From Pseudolabrys sp. (GTDB lineage: Bacteria > Pseudomonadota > Alphaproteobacteria > Rhizobiales > Xanthobacteraceae): DNA of 24,052 nucleotides. The position numbers and the translations under genes were made by a program. Where the stretch lies: contig JAQSCR010000396.1 of NCBI GenBank assembly GCA_029945495.1, positions 1-24,052 of the forward strand. Direction: 5' to 3'. The notes under the pieces were generated by a model that ran no database searches, had not been told where the DNA came from, and saw only the letters and a program-made list of their open reading frames with translations. Below, piece after piece: positions 1-7,721 of the stretch. Positions within the stretch are counted from its first letter, which is position 1; each line of letters opens with the position of its first letter.

Positions 1-1889
1 CCGCCGAACCGGTGGCCGTGCCGGTGGGCAGTCAATTGGTGATCCGCGCCACCGGCAAAGTGAGTTTCGACATCGTGCGCGTTGGCGGTCTGGAAGAAGC
101 ACCGTCGGATGCCAAGACGCCGTTGCCGGCCGGCACCGAGGAACGCCGCTTTGTCATCAAGGGCGACGGCTCGGCGACCTTGCATGGCGTCGGCCGCGGC
201 AATCCGGTCTGGACCTTCAGCGCAATCCCCGATCGCGCGCCGGAAATTTCGCTGGTCAAAGAGCCGGAGCGGCAGGCGCGCGGCGCCTTGCGGCTCGATT
301 ACCGGATGTCCGACGACTACGGCGTGGTCGAAGCCAAGGCGACGTTTGCGCTCAAGGACGCTGTGCAGAGCGGCAAGGAACGCCGCCCGCTTTATACCTC
401 GCCCGATTACGCGCTCACTCTGCCGCAGGCGCGGGCGCGCTTCGGCATTGCGCAGACAACGCACGATCTGACCGAACATCCGCTGGCCGGCGCCGACGTG
501 ATGTTGACTTTGGTGGCGCGCGACGAGGCCGGCAATGAGGGCCGCAGCGAGACGACCGAAGTCCAGTTGCCGCAGCGCATCTTCGTCAAGCCTCTGGCGC
601 GTGCCTTGATCGAGCAGCGCCGCATCCTGGCGCTCGACGCCAACGACCGGCCGCTGGTGTTGACCGCGCTCGATGCCTTGACCATCGCGCCGGAGCATTT
701 TACGCCCGAACTCGGCGTCTATCTCGGCCTGCGCTCGCTGTTTTACGATCTGCGCAATGCCAAAGGCGACGACGCGCTGCGCGACGTGGTCGCGCGCATG
801 TGGGCGATGGCCTTGCAGATCGAGGACGGCAACGTCTCGCAGGCCGAACAGGCGTTGCGGCAGGCGCAGGACGCGCTGCGCCAGGCGCTCGAACGCGGCG
901 CCAGCGACGAAGAACTTAAAAAACTGATGGAAGATTTGCGCGCCGCCATGGACAAGTTCATGCAGGCGCTGGCCGAGGAGATGCGCAAGAATCCGCAAGC
1001 TCTGTCGCGGCCGCTCGACAAGAATACCCGCATGCTCAGCCAGCAGGACCTCAAGAGCATGCTCGACCGGCTCGAGAACATGGCGCGTTCCGGCAATCGC
1101 GACGCCGCCAAGCAGTTGCTCGATCAGTTGCAGCAGATGATGGAGAATCTGCAGACGGCGCGGCCGGGTGCGCCGGGCGAGGAGGGTGACGACGATATGA
1201 ATTCGGCGCTCGACGAACTCGGCGACATGATTCGCAAGCAGCAGCAGTTGCGCGACAAGACCTTTAAGCAGGGCCAGGACCAGCGGCGCGACCGCCAACT
1301 CGGCCAGCGCGACAAGGGCAAGCAGCAGCTCGGCGATCTGCGCCAGGATCAGCAGGGCCTGAAGGACCGGCTCAACAAATTGCTAGAGCAGTTGAAGCAG
1401 CGCGGCATGGGCCAGAAGGGCCAACAAGGCGAGAAAGGCGAGAAGGGCCAGGGTCAAGGCGAGCAGGGCGACGAGATGGGCGAACTCGGCGGCGCCGGCG
1501 AGGCGATGGGCGAAGCCGAAGGCAATCTCGGCGAGGGCGATGCCGATGGCGCCGTCGACAGCCAGGGCCGCGCGCTCGAGGCGATGCGCAAGGGCGCGCA
1601 AGGTCTGGCGCAGCAGATGCAGCAAGGCCAGGGGCAGGGCCAAGGCCAGGGGCCGGGTCCCGGCCAGCCGGGCCGCAACGGCCGCCAGCGCGCCGATCAG
1701 AATACCGATCCGCTCGGCCGGCCGATGCGTGGCCGCGAATATGGCGACGACACGACGGTGAAAGTGCCGGGCGAGATTGACGCGCAACGCGCGCGCCGCA
1801 TTCTCGAGGAACTGCGCAAGCGTTTCGGCGAAAGCATGCGCCCGCAGCTCGAGCTCGATTACATCGAGCGGCTGCTCAAGGATTTCTGA
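1..1889 (+). CDS. TIGR02302/DUF4175 family envelope protein, 5'-truncated by window edge
   Basis: The frame is open to the left edge, so the gene starts upstream; the GTG at 12 is not a convincing start. At least 625 residues are present. The visible part has a beta-rich, extracytoplasmic-looking first third (about 1-200), an alpha-helical Gln/Glu/Arg-rich middle, a low-complexity section at about 460-560 rich in Gly-Gln-Gly and Gly-Glu-Lys triplets, and a conserved-looking C-terminus ending ERLLKDF. This architecture matches the TIGR02302 (DUF4175) family of alphaproteobacterial proteins. Their N-terminal membrane segments would lie outside the window. The biochemical function of the family is not established to my knowledge. 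The gene is convergent with the zinc-ribbon gene at 2001-3020, with a palindromic element in between. Family call fairly sure, function unknown. Confidence 0.8.
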   Translation, partial: AEPVAVPVGSQLVIRATGKVSFDIVRVGGLEEAPSDAKTPLPAGTEERRFVIKGDGSATLHGVGRGNPVWTFSAIPDRAPEISLVKEPERQARGALRLDYRMSDDYGVVEAKATFALKDAVQSGKERRPLYTSPDYALTLPQARARFGIAQTTHDLTEHPLAGADVMLTLVARDEAGNEGRSETTEVQLPQRIFVKPLARALIEQRRILALDANDRPLVLTALDALTIAPEHFTPELGVYLGLRSLFYDLRNAKGDDALRDVVARMWAMALQIEDGNVSQAEQALRQAQDALRQALERGASDEELKKLMEDLRAAMDKFMQALAEEMRKNPQALSRPLDKNTRMLSQQDLKSMLDRLENMARSGNRDAAKQLLDQLQQMMENLQTARPGAPGEEGDDDMNSALDELGDMIRKQQQLRDKTFKQGQDQRRDRQLGQRDKGKQQLGDLRQDQQGLKDRLNKLLEQLKQRGMGQKGQQGEKGEKGQGQGEQGDEMGELGGAGEAMGEAEGNLGEGDADGAVDSQGRALEAMRKGAQGLAQQMQQGQGQGQGQGPGPGQPGRNGRQRADQNTDPLGRPMRGREYGDDTTVKVPGEIDAQRARRILEELRKRFGESMRPQLELDYIERLLKDF

Positions 1890-1905
1890 TCATTGCGGAG
1901 ATAGT

Positions 1906-1995
1906 TTGTGGTGGGCAAAGGCGCGTAGCGCCGGGCCCACCGCGAGCAAGGTGGTGGGCTTCGCTTCGCTCAGCGCCACCCTACGAGATCCACAA
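1906..1995. repeat. Palindromic intergenic repeat between convergent genes
   Basis: Nested inverted repeats fill the gap. The outer arms are TTGTGG (1906-1911) and CCACAA (1990-1995). The first hairpin is GGTGGGC (1910-1916) with GCCCACC (1935-1941), and inside it GGCGC (1920-1924) pairs with GCGCC (1928-1932). A second GGTGGGC-type arm begins near 1952 and is answered by GCGCCACC near 1973-1980. From memory, elements of this type (a GTGGGCAAAGGCGC core) are dispersed in intergenic spaces of Bradyrhizobium-like genomes. It may double as a bidirectional terminator. No T-run follows it. Confidence 0.65.
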
Positions 1996-2000
1996 CTGCG

Positions 2001-3020
2001 CTACTTGCTTCCGCTCGCGGCGTCCTGCGCGGTGAAGAAGCGCACCATCACGTCGATGGCGTCCGCCGGCGGCGCGGCCAGTCGGCTCTGGAATTCCATG
2101 CTCTCATTGGGACCGAGGATGCTGCGACGCGGCAGCGCGGTCCAGGTGTAGACGTCCTGGCCGGTGGCGTTGCGGGCGGCAAAGCGCAGGCGCGGCACTT
2201 CGGTCGGCTTGCCGGCGGTGTTCACGATCACGCCTTCGATGATCAGGATGTTGACGCCGTCCTGGGCTTCCTTGGTGATCTTGACCTTGTCGAACTTCAG
2301 ATTGCGCAGGTTGACCGGCAGGCCGACCGCGGCAAACAGCGAGGCGGTCTGCGGCAGGTAGCGCACCACTTCGCTGCGCGCGCCGATCAGCGCGACGTTG
2401 AAGGCGAACAGGACGAGGATGACCGCGGTCCAGCGCGACGTGCGCTTGGATTGCTGGCGGCGCGCCTTCAGCCGCTGGCGGCGGGCGATATAGCTGTCGG
2501 CTTCCTCGGGGTTGGTCCCGGCATGAAGACCGTCGGTATGAAAATCGTCGGCGTGCAGATCGTCGTCGCCCGGCGGCACCAGCGACGGCGAATCCGTGAC
2601 CGTGAGGCCGTCCGCCAGCGCATCATGCTGCGGCTGATAGCCATCGTCGGTGTGCGGCGCGAGATCGTTGTTCTGGGTCGCGTCGTTGAAGGGGGCAGGC
2701 GTGGCGTCGGCCCCGAACGCTGGCGGAAAATCGGTGGCGGGCTCGTTGCCAAAATCGTCGGCCGTGGCCGGCGAATCCATGGCCGGCGGCGGGTTGTCCG
2801 CCTGCGGCTGGGACGATAACTCAGGATAAGTGCTGCCCGATTCGGCCTCGGCTTCGGCGATAACGCCGTCGACAAACGCCGATACACTAGGCGCCGATTT
2901 GGATGCGCCGGCAAACCAGGTCGTTTTGCAGCGCGCGCAACGCACGGCACGCCCGCTCGGCCCGACCGAGGCCGGGTCGATCATGTAGGAGGTCGCGCAG
3001 TTGGGGCAGACAATCAACAT
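2001..3020 (-). CDS. MJ0042-type zinc-ribbon, single-pass membrane protein
   Basis: 339 residues. The N-terminus carries a CxxC...CxxC zinc ribbon (C5, C8, C28, C31) of the MJ0042/zinc_ribbon_5 type. Next comes a long disordered acidic linker (about 40-175) rich in Asp, Pro, Ala and His, a basic stretch (about 179-196), one membrane segment (about 196-214), and a C-terminal domain (about 220-339) resembling the DUF3426 family. The predicted topology is zinc ribbon in the cytoplasm and C-terminal domain in the periplasm. The role is unknown. Such genes are commonly found next to ftsEX in Rhizobiales, but here the gene points away from ftsE. The start ATG at 3020 sits inside one copy of a 10-base direct repeat, with only a weak Shine-Dalgarno. 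Confidence 0.8.
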   Translation of the reverse strand: MLIVCPNCATSYMIDPASVGPSGRAVRCARCKTTWFAGASKSAPSVSAFVDGVIAEAEAESGSTYPELSSQPQADNPPPAMDSPATADDFGNEPATDFPPAFGADATPAPFNDATQNNDLAPHTDDGYQPQHDALADGLTVTDSPSLVPPGDDDLHADDFHTDGLHAGTNPEEADSYIARRQRLKARRQQSKRTSRWTAVILVLFAFNVALIGARSEVVRYLPQTASLFAAVGLPVNLRNLKFDKVKITKEAQDGVNILIIEGVIVNTAGKPTEVPRLRFAARNATGQDVYTWTALPRRSILGPNESMEFQSRLAAPPADAIDVMVRFFTAQDAASGSK

Positions 3021-3307
3021 GGACTTCTACGTGCAACCTGGACTTCTAGGTGTGGCCCCAAACCTACCACCCGACCGTTAATGGACTGGAAACCATGGCC
3101 CGGCCGGCAAATTGCCGTGCCGCCGCGCATTCATGGCCCTATGCCGATGCCGGTACTGTGTTATTCGTGTAAAAGCGCGAATCTTGGTGCTTCCTGGTCT
3201 TCTTGGGGGCTTGCGGGGCGCACGCGGAGCCCCGGCGGCGGGTAGCCAGGGGACCTTGGCGCCGGGGGACGTCCGGGGGCCTTTGCGGAAAATTACCGGA
3301 GACGGGC
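3021..3307. other. Divergent intergenic region between zinc-ribbon gene and ftsE
   Basis: This 287-base gap must contain the start signals for both the leftward zinc-ribbon gene and the rightward ftsE operon. I see a second copy of the 10-base repeat TGGACTTCTA at 3039-3048; the first copy, 3020-3029, overlaps the zinc-ribbon start codon. I could not pick a convincing -35/-10 pair. A rightward frame stays open from a TTG at 3203, but it is Gly/Arg/Pro rich and unlike FtsE. The SD-like GGAG at 3298-3301 marks the likely ftsE start at 3308. Confidence 0.4.
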
Positions 3308-3967
3308 GTGGTCCGATTCGAAAACGTAGGTCTTCGTTATGGTCTCGGTCCGGAGGTGCTGCGCGACCTCACGTTCCGCATCGAGCCGCATTCCTTTCAG
3401 TTTCTCACCGGGCCGTCGGGCGCCGGTAAAACCTCCCTGCTCAAGCTGTTGTTTTTGTCGCTCAAGCCGACGCGCGGTCTGATCACGCAATTCGGCCATG
3501 ACGTCGCGACCTTGTCGAAGGACGCGGTGGCGACCTTGCGCCGCCGCATCGGCATCGTGTTCCAGGATTTCCGTCTGCTCGACCACATGACGACCTACGA
3601 GAACGTCGCGCTGCCGCTGCGCGTGATGGGCCGGCACGAGGACAGTTACCGCGACGAGGTGATCGAGCTGTTGCGCTGGGTCGATCTCGGCGAGCGGATG
3701 TGGTCGCTGCCGCCGGTGCTGTCGGGCGGCGAGAAGCAGCGCGCCGCGATCGCTCGCGCGGTGATCGCGCGGCCGCAACTGCTGCTCGCCGACGAGCCGA
3801 CCGGCAACGTCGATCCGCCGCTCGCGCAGCGGCTGTTGCGCCTGTTCATTGAGCTGAATAAATCGGGAACATCGGTGGTGATCGCCACCCACGATATTGC
3901 GCTGATGGACCAGTACGATGCGCGCCGGCTGGTGCTGCACGACGGCCGGCTGCATATTTACGACTGA
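3308..3967 (+). CDS. ftsE: Cell division ATP-binding protein FtsE
   Basis: 219 residues from GTG 3308, the usual FtsE length, with GGAG six bases upstream. The frame extends back to 3203, but that extra part has no FtsE similarity. ABC ATPase motifs are all present: Walker A GPSGAGKT (35-42), Q-loop in the IVFQD segment (near 86), signature LSGGEKQR (138-145), Walker B LLLADEP (158-164) and H-loop histidine H195. FtsE pairs with the membrane protein FtsX, encoded 14 bases downstream. The FtsEX complex sits at the division septum on the inner membrane face and in many bacteria controls peptidoglycan hydrolases through periplasmic partners. It is the first gene of a probable ftsE-ftsX-ydcF-plsC operon. 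Confidence 0.93.
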   Translation: MVRFENVGLRYGLGPEVLRDLTFRIEPHSFQFLTGPSGAGKTSLLKLLFLSLKPTRGLITQFGHDVATLSKDAVATLRRRIGIVFQDFRLLDHMTTYENVALPLRVMGRHEDSYRDEVIELLRWVDLGERMWSLPPVLSGGEKQRAAIARAVIARPQLLLADEPTGNVDPPLAQRLLRLFIELNKSGTSVVIATHDIALMDQYDARRLVLHDGRLHIYD

Positions 3968-3981
3968 GCTTTAAGAGATTC

Positions 3982-4944
3982 ATGATGGCGGACGAAACCC
4001 GAGAGGAACTGACGGCGCCGGTGCCTATGCCGAGCGGCGCCAGGCCGCGTTTTGAAACGCCTCTGGTGCCGCGCAATTCCATTTCCGGCAGCGCGCTGGT
4101 CGCGGTCGTCGCGATCATGACGTTTCTCGCGTCGCTCACCACCGGCGCGGTGATGCTGGTGAATCAGGCTGCCAGCGAATGGGAATCCGACGTCGCCCGC
4201 GAAGTCACCATCCAGGTGCTGCCGGCGCCGGGCCGCGATATCGACGCCACCGCCGACAAAGCAGCGGCGGTGACGCGCGCCTTTGCCGGCATCGGCGATG
4301 TCCGTGTCTATACCAAAGAAGAATCGGCCAAGCTGCTGGAGCCATGGCTCGGCAGCGGGCTTTCACTTGCCGATCTGCCGGTGCCGCGCCTGATCGTGGT
4401 CAAGATCGTCCGTGGCGCCACGCCCGATCTGCCGCAGCTGCGCCGTATGCTGGCCGAGCAGGTGCCGGGCGCGACGCTCGACGATCACCGCGGCTGGGTC
4501 GACCGCATGCGCGCCATGGCCGGCACCGCGGTGGCGGTCGGCATCGGCGTGTTGCTCTTGATGTTCGCGGCGACCATTCTGTCGGTGACCTTCGCGACAC
4601 GCGGCGCGATGGCGACCAACAAGACGGTGATCGAGGTGTTGCATTTTGTCGGCGCCAAGAACGGCTTCATCGCCGGCAATTTCCAGCGCCATTTCCTGCT
4701 GCTGGGCCTGCAGGGCGGCGCCATCGGCGGGGGCGGCGCCATTCTGCTGTTCGCGCTCGCCTCGATGGTGAGCGGCTGGTTTTCCGGCACTGCGGGCGGC
4801 GATCAGGCGTCGGCCCTGTTCGGAACGTTCTCGATCGGATTTGCTGGTTATGTCGGCGTTCTGGGGCAGGTCGCGCTTACCGCGGTGGTGACGGCGCTCA
4901 CCTCGCGCCATACGGTCAACCGGACTCTGGAATCGATAGATTAA
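3982..4944 (+). CDS. ftsX: Cell division protein FtsX (ABC-type permease)
   Basis: 320 residues. The topology is typical of FtsX: a cytoplasmic N-terminal tail, TM1 (about 37-60), a periplasmic domain (about 61-178), then TM2 (about 181-204), TM3 (about 237-265) and TM4 (about 282-307). The stretch between TM2 and TM3, around VIEVLHFVGA, is the FtsX-type coupling region that contacts FtsE. It lies directly behind ftsE and begins with tandem ATG codons at 3982 and 3985 behind AAGAG. The partner amidase activator or hydrolase is not encoded in this window. Operon membership is inferred from spacing. Confidence 0.93.
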   Translation: MMADETREELTAPVPMPSGARPRFETPLVPRNSISGSALVAVVAIMTFLASLTTGAVMLVNQAASEWESDVAREVTIQVLPAPGRDIDATADKAAAVTRAFAGIGDVRVYTKEESAKLLEPWLGSGLSLADLPVPRLIVVKIVRGATPDLPQLRRMLAEQVPGATLDDHRGWVDRMRAMAGTAVAVGIGVLLLMFAATILSVTFATRGAMATNKTVIEVLHFVGAKNGFIAGNFQRHFLLLGLQGGAIGGGGAILLFALASMVSGWFSGTAGGDQASALFGTFSIGFAGYVGVLGQVALTAVVTALTSRHTVNRTLESID

Positions 4945-4945
4945 C

Positions 4946-5557
4946 ATGCTCGCAGGTCTTGCCCGCTGGATCGGTTTTCTGACGATGACGGTGGCGCTCG
5001 CCGGCGGCTTGCTGCTGACCGCGGGGTTCTTCTGGTTCGCGGCGCAGATTTCCGGCGAGGAGGTCACGCTCGAGCACAAGGCCGACGGCATCGTGGCGCT
5101 GACCGGCGCCGCCTCGCGCATTCCGGACGCCATCGAACTCCTGGCTGCCGAGCGCGGCAAAAGGCTGCTGATCACCGGCGTGCATCGCGCCACCAGCGCC
5201 AGCGAGATCGCCCGGTTGACACCGCTTTATTCCAAGTTCTTCACCTGCTGCATCGACCTTGACCGCTCCGCGCTCAACACCTTCGGCAATGCGCTGGAAA
5301 CCAAGCGCTGGGCGCGCGATCACGGCTTCACCTCGCTGATCGTGGTGACCTCGAACTGGCACATGCCGCGCGCCATGGCCGAGATCGCCCACCAGCTTCC
5401 GGATGTCACGCTGATCGCCTATCCTGTGATATCGGAAATGGTGAAGACCGAGCCGTGGTGGCAGAACACCGGCACCGCGCGCTTCCTGGCGGCGGAATAT
5501 TTGAAATATCTGTTCGCGCTCACCCGCATGCGCCTCGACCCCGACGGCGCTCTCTGA
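4946..5557 (+). CDS. YdcF/SanA-like DUF218 membrane protein
   Basis: 203 residues. It has one N-terminal membrane segment (about 7-32) and then a DUF218 domain. The recognisable DUF218 features are a DGIVALTG strand (from D47), an ITGVH strand after the first helix, an Asn-Thr...Asn-Ala helix start, and a VVTSNWHMPRA segment. The E. coli relatives SanA, YdcF and ElyC are linked to envelope integrity, and ElyC to the lipid carrier pool. A catalytic activity is not firmly assigned for most members. The ATG follows the ftsX stop after one base, so translation is probably coupled. Its position between ftsEX and an acyltransferase supports an envelope role. Confidence 0.82.
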   Translation: MLAGLARWIGFLTMTVALAGGLLLTAGFFWFAAQISGEEVTLEHKADGIVALTGAASRIPDAIELLAAERGKRLLITGVHRATSASEIARLTPLYSKFFTCCIDLDRSALNTFGNALETKRWARDHGFTSLIVVTSNWHMPRAMAEIAHQLPDVTLIAYPVISEMVKTEPWWQNTGTARFLAAEYLKYLFALTRMRLDPDGAL

Positions 5558-5571
5558 AGGACTGCAACGCT

Positions 5572-6309
5572 GTGTTGATTCTCGTGCGCTCTATTATTTT
5601 CAACGTGCTGTTCTATCTGAACACGCTGTTTCTGCTGCTGCTGGCGCTGCCGACGTTTTTTCTGCCCTATCGCGCCATCATCTGGGTGGCGACGACCTGG
5701 GGACGGATCAATCTCTTTTTGTTGCGCGTGGTCGTCGGCGTTCGCGTCGAAGTGCGCGGCGCCGAGAAAATTCCGAAAGGCTCGCTTCTGGTCGCCGCCA
5801 AGCATCAGTCGGCGTGGGAGACTTTCGCGCTGTTGCCGTTGTTCGACAATCCGGTGTTCATCGTCAAACGCGAACTACAATGGATTCCGATCTTCGGCTG
5901 GCTGATGATCAAGGGCCGCATGGTGCCGGTCGACCGCAGCGCCGGCGCGCAGGCGCTCAATGCGATGGCCGAGCGCGCGCGCATCGAACTCGCCGACAAT
6001 CGCCAGCTCATCATCTTTCCCGAGGGCACGCGCCGGCCGGCCGGCGCCGAACCGCGCTACAAGTTCGGCGTCGCGCATCTGTATGCCGCCGGGGGCGTGC
6101 CTTGCGTTCCGGTCGCGCTGAACTCCGGGCTGTTCTGGCCGCGCCGCTCGCTCCGCCGCATTCCGGGAACGGTGGTGGTCGAAATTCTCGATCCGATCCC
6201 GCCGGGTCTCGACAAGATGGCCTTCTTCAAACGCCTGCAAAGCGACATCGAGACCGCGACCGCGCGGCTGATCGAAGAAGGCCGCAGCGAGATCGCCGCG
6301 CGCGGCTGA
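5572..6309 (+). CDS. plsC: 1-acyl-glycerol-3-phosphate acyltransferase (PlsC family)
   Basis: 245 residues from GTG 5572, with AAGGA at 5557-5561. The frame is open from 5455, but that part overlaps the previous gene and is Arg/Pro rich. The N-terminus is a hydrophobic hairpin (about 5-55). The acyltransferase motifs are HQSAWE at 78-83, an HX4E variant of the usual HX4D, and FPEGTR at 149-154. A proline-containing PV segment (119-120) fits motif III. The expected reaction is transfer of an acyl chain to lysophosphatidic acid in phospholipid synthesis at the inner membrane. The acceptor cannot be read from sequence, so a lyso-ornithine-lipid or other lysolipid is possible. It is the last gene of the ftsE run and is convergent with the TPR gene nine bases away. 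Confidence 0.82.
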   Translation: MLILVRSIIFNVLFYLNTLFLLLLALPTFFLPYRAIIWVATTWGRINLFLLRVVVGVRVEVRGAEKIPKGSLLVAAKHQSAWETFALLPLFDNPVFIVKRELQWIPIFGWLMIKGRMVPVDRSAGAQALNAMAERARIELADNRQLIIFPEGTRRPAGAEPRYKFGVAHLYAAGGVPCVPVALNSGLFWPRRSLRRIPGTVVVEILDPIPPGLDKMAFFKRLQSDIETATARLIEEGRSEIAARG

Positions 6310-6318
6310 CCTGGCCGG

Positions 6319-6909
6319 CTAATTCTTCGGCTGCTCCGGCTTTTCCTCGGCGAGCGCCTTCAGTCGTGCGCGGGCATTGTCCTGCGCCCACTGCGCAATG
6401 CGATCCTTGGTCGGCACCGCGATCGCCGCGTTGTATTCGACGCGCGCTTTGGCAGTGTCGCCTTTCTTTTCGTAGATTTGTCCGCGGCTGAAATAAGCCG
6501 CGGCATAAGTGGGATTGAGCCGGCTGGCCTGGTCATACTCGGCGAGCGCACGGTCGAGATCGCCTTTCTGCTGATAGACGTCGGCCCGGTAGTCGTAACC
6601 TTCGACATTATCGGGCTCGATGCGAATTGAAATCGCGTAGTCGGCGAGCGAGGCGTCCAGGTCACCTTTCTTTTGATTCCAGCTGCCGCGGGCGCGATAG
6701 ATCGATGCCAGCGCCTTGTCCTTGAACCGTCCGGATTTGATCATGCGCGTGCAGGCGGCATGGCCGCTATCGAATTTGGCTTTGTCTTTGTAGCTCTCGT
6801 TGCCAAGCGAGAAGCAAGTGATGCGGTCTGCATCCGCGGCGGCGGCCGCCGGACTGGCGCCGCCCATGCCAAGAAGTGCAATCACGGCAAGGCATTGCAG
6901 ATAACGCAT
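6319..6909 (-). CDS. Secreted tetratricopeptide-repeat protein
   Basis: 196 residues from ATG 6909. The frame is open to 7044, but this internal ATG is preceded by a G-rich SD-like stretch and starts a clear signal peptide (about 1-24: basic start, hydrophobic core, Ala-rich cleavage region). Three TPR units follow at about 68-101, 102-135 and 136-169, with the typical Ala/Gly/Tyr/Pro spacing, for example A-Y-F-S-R-G-Q and N-P-T-Y-A-A. The tail is Lys/Glu/Pro rich. It is probably a periplasmic scaffold protein; no partner can be named. It lies 82 bases behind chaC on the same strand, so the two may be co-transcribed. Confidence 0.8.
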   Translation of the reverse strand: MRYLQCLAVIALLGMGGASPAAAAADADRITCFSLGNESYKDKAKFDSGHAACTRMIKSGRFKDKALASIYRARGSWNQKKGDLDASLADYAISIRIEPDNVEGYDYRADVYQQKGDLDRALAEYDQASRLNPTYAAAYFSRGQIYEKKGDTAKARVEYNAAIAVPTKDRIAQWAQDNARARLKALAEEKPEQPKN

Positions 6910-6991
6910 GGAATTCCCCCGAAGAAACCGGTGCGGCAATAACCAACGCCTAAGATAAGGCCGCCTAACGAGGCCGTCGAGGTCGGGCGCC

Positions 6992-7552
6992 TCAGGTTTC
7001 GTGTGCGCCTTTGAGTTGCGCGGCGAGTTGATGCAGCCCGGCATCGCGCACGCCGAGGCTTTCCAGCTCTTTGACTGCCGCTAATACATAGTCTCGGCAC
7101 GCCCCCGAACGGCCGTGGCCTTGCCGGCAATAATGCAGTTGCTCGGCGAGACTGAGCCGGCCGGCATATTGCTGGTGGCCGCGATCGACCACATAGCAGA
7201 GCGCCTGCACGCTCTCGCGTGGGTCGTCGTCGAGCCAGACCCGGCGCCAGGCTTCCAGATAGACCATGGTGACCTGCTCGCGGTCGCGCAAATAGTCGAT
7301 AACCTCGGTGCGCTTGTCCGCCGCCACCCGGTAGGCGATGCCGCGGCAATTGCCGCCGCGATCGAGGCCGAACACGAGGCCGGGCTTTTCCGGCGTGCCG
7401 CGGTGCACGAAGGAATAGACGCAAAGCGCCCGATGGGCGCCGACCAGGCGCGCCTGACGGCGCTCGAGGACGTCGAACCCCGGCCGCCACATCAGCGAGC
7501 CGTAGGCGAACACCCAGAATTCACCGTTGCTTTGACGTGAATCCGTACTCAT
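6992..7552 (-). CDS. chaC: Glutathione-specific gamma-glutamylcyclotransferase (ChaC family)
   Basis: 186 residues. The substrate-binding YGSL motif lies at 17-20 in FAYGSLMWRPGF. The general base of the family is expected at E92 in the YLRDREQ segment. The family cleaves glutathione to 5-oxoproline and Cys-Gly in the cytoplasm. The ATG at 7552 has an AAGGGAA Shine-Dalgarno. The E. coli name chaC came from linkage to the cation antiporter chaA, but no transporter is adjacent here, so a role in glutathione turnover is the safer reading. The TPR gene lies downstream on the same strand. Confidence 0.88.
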   Translation of the reverse strand: MSTDSRQSNGEFWVFAYGSLMWRPGFDVLERRQARLVGAHRALCVYSFVHRGTPEKPGLVFGLDRGGNCRGIAYRVAADKRTEVIDYLRDREQVTMVYLEAWRRVWLDDDPRESVQALCYVVDRGHQQYAGRLSLAEQLHYCRQGHGRSGACRDYVLAAVKELESLGVRDAGLHQLAAQLKGAHET

Positions 7553-7721
7553 ATGCGTTCCCTTGGCGGCTGTCGCCTACCAGCCGGATTGTTCCGGCGC
7601 AACCGCCGGCGCGGCGGCGCTTGTGTTTGGCCGCGATCTTGCGCAAGACATGGCGCTGACAAGACATGTCACTCAATCGATGGGCGTATAAACGCCGCAT
7701 TCCCAAGGTTCTGACAGGTCC

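Noticed and set aside
3203..3307. FtsE start at TTG 3203
   Set aside because: The added 35 residues are Gly/Arg/Pro rich and absent from FtsE proteins. GTG 3308 has an SD and gives the usual 219 residues.
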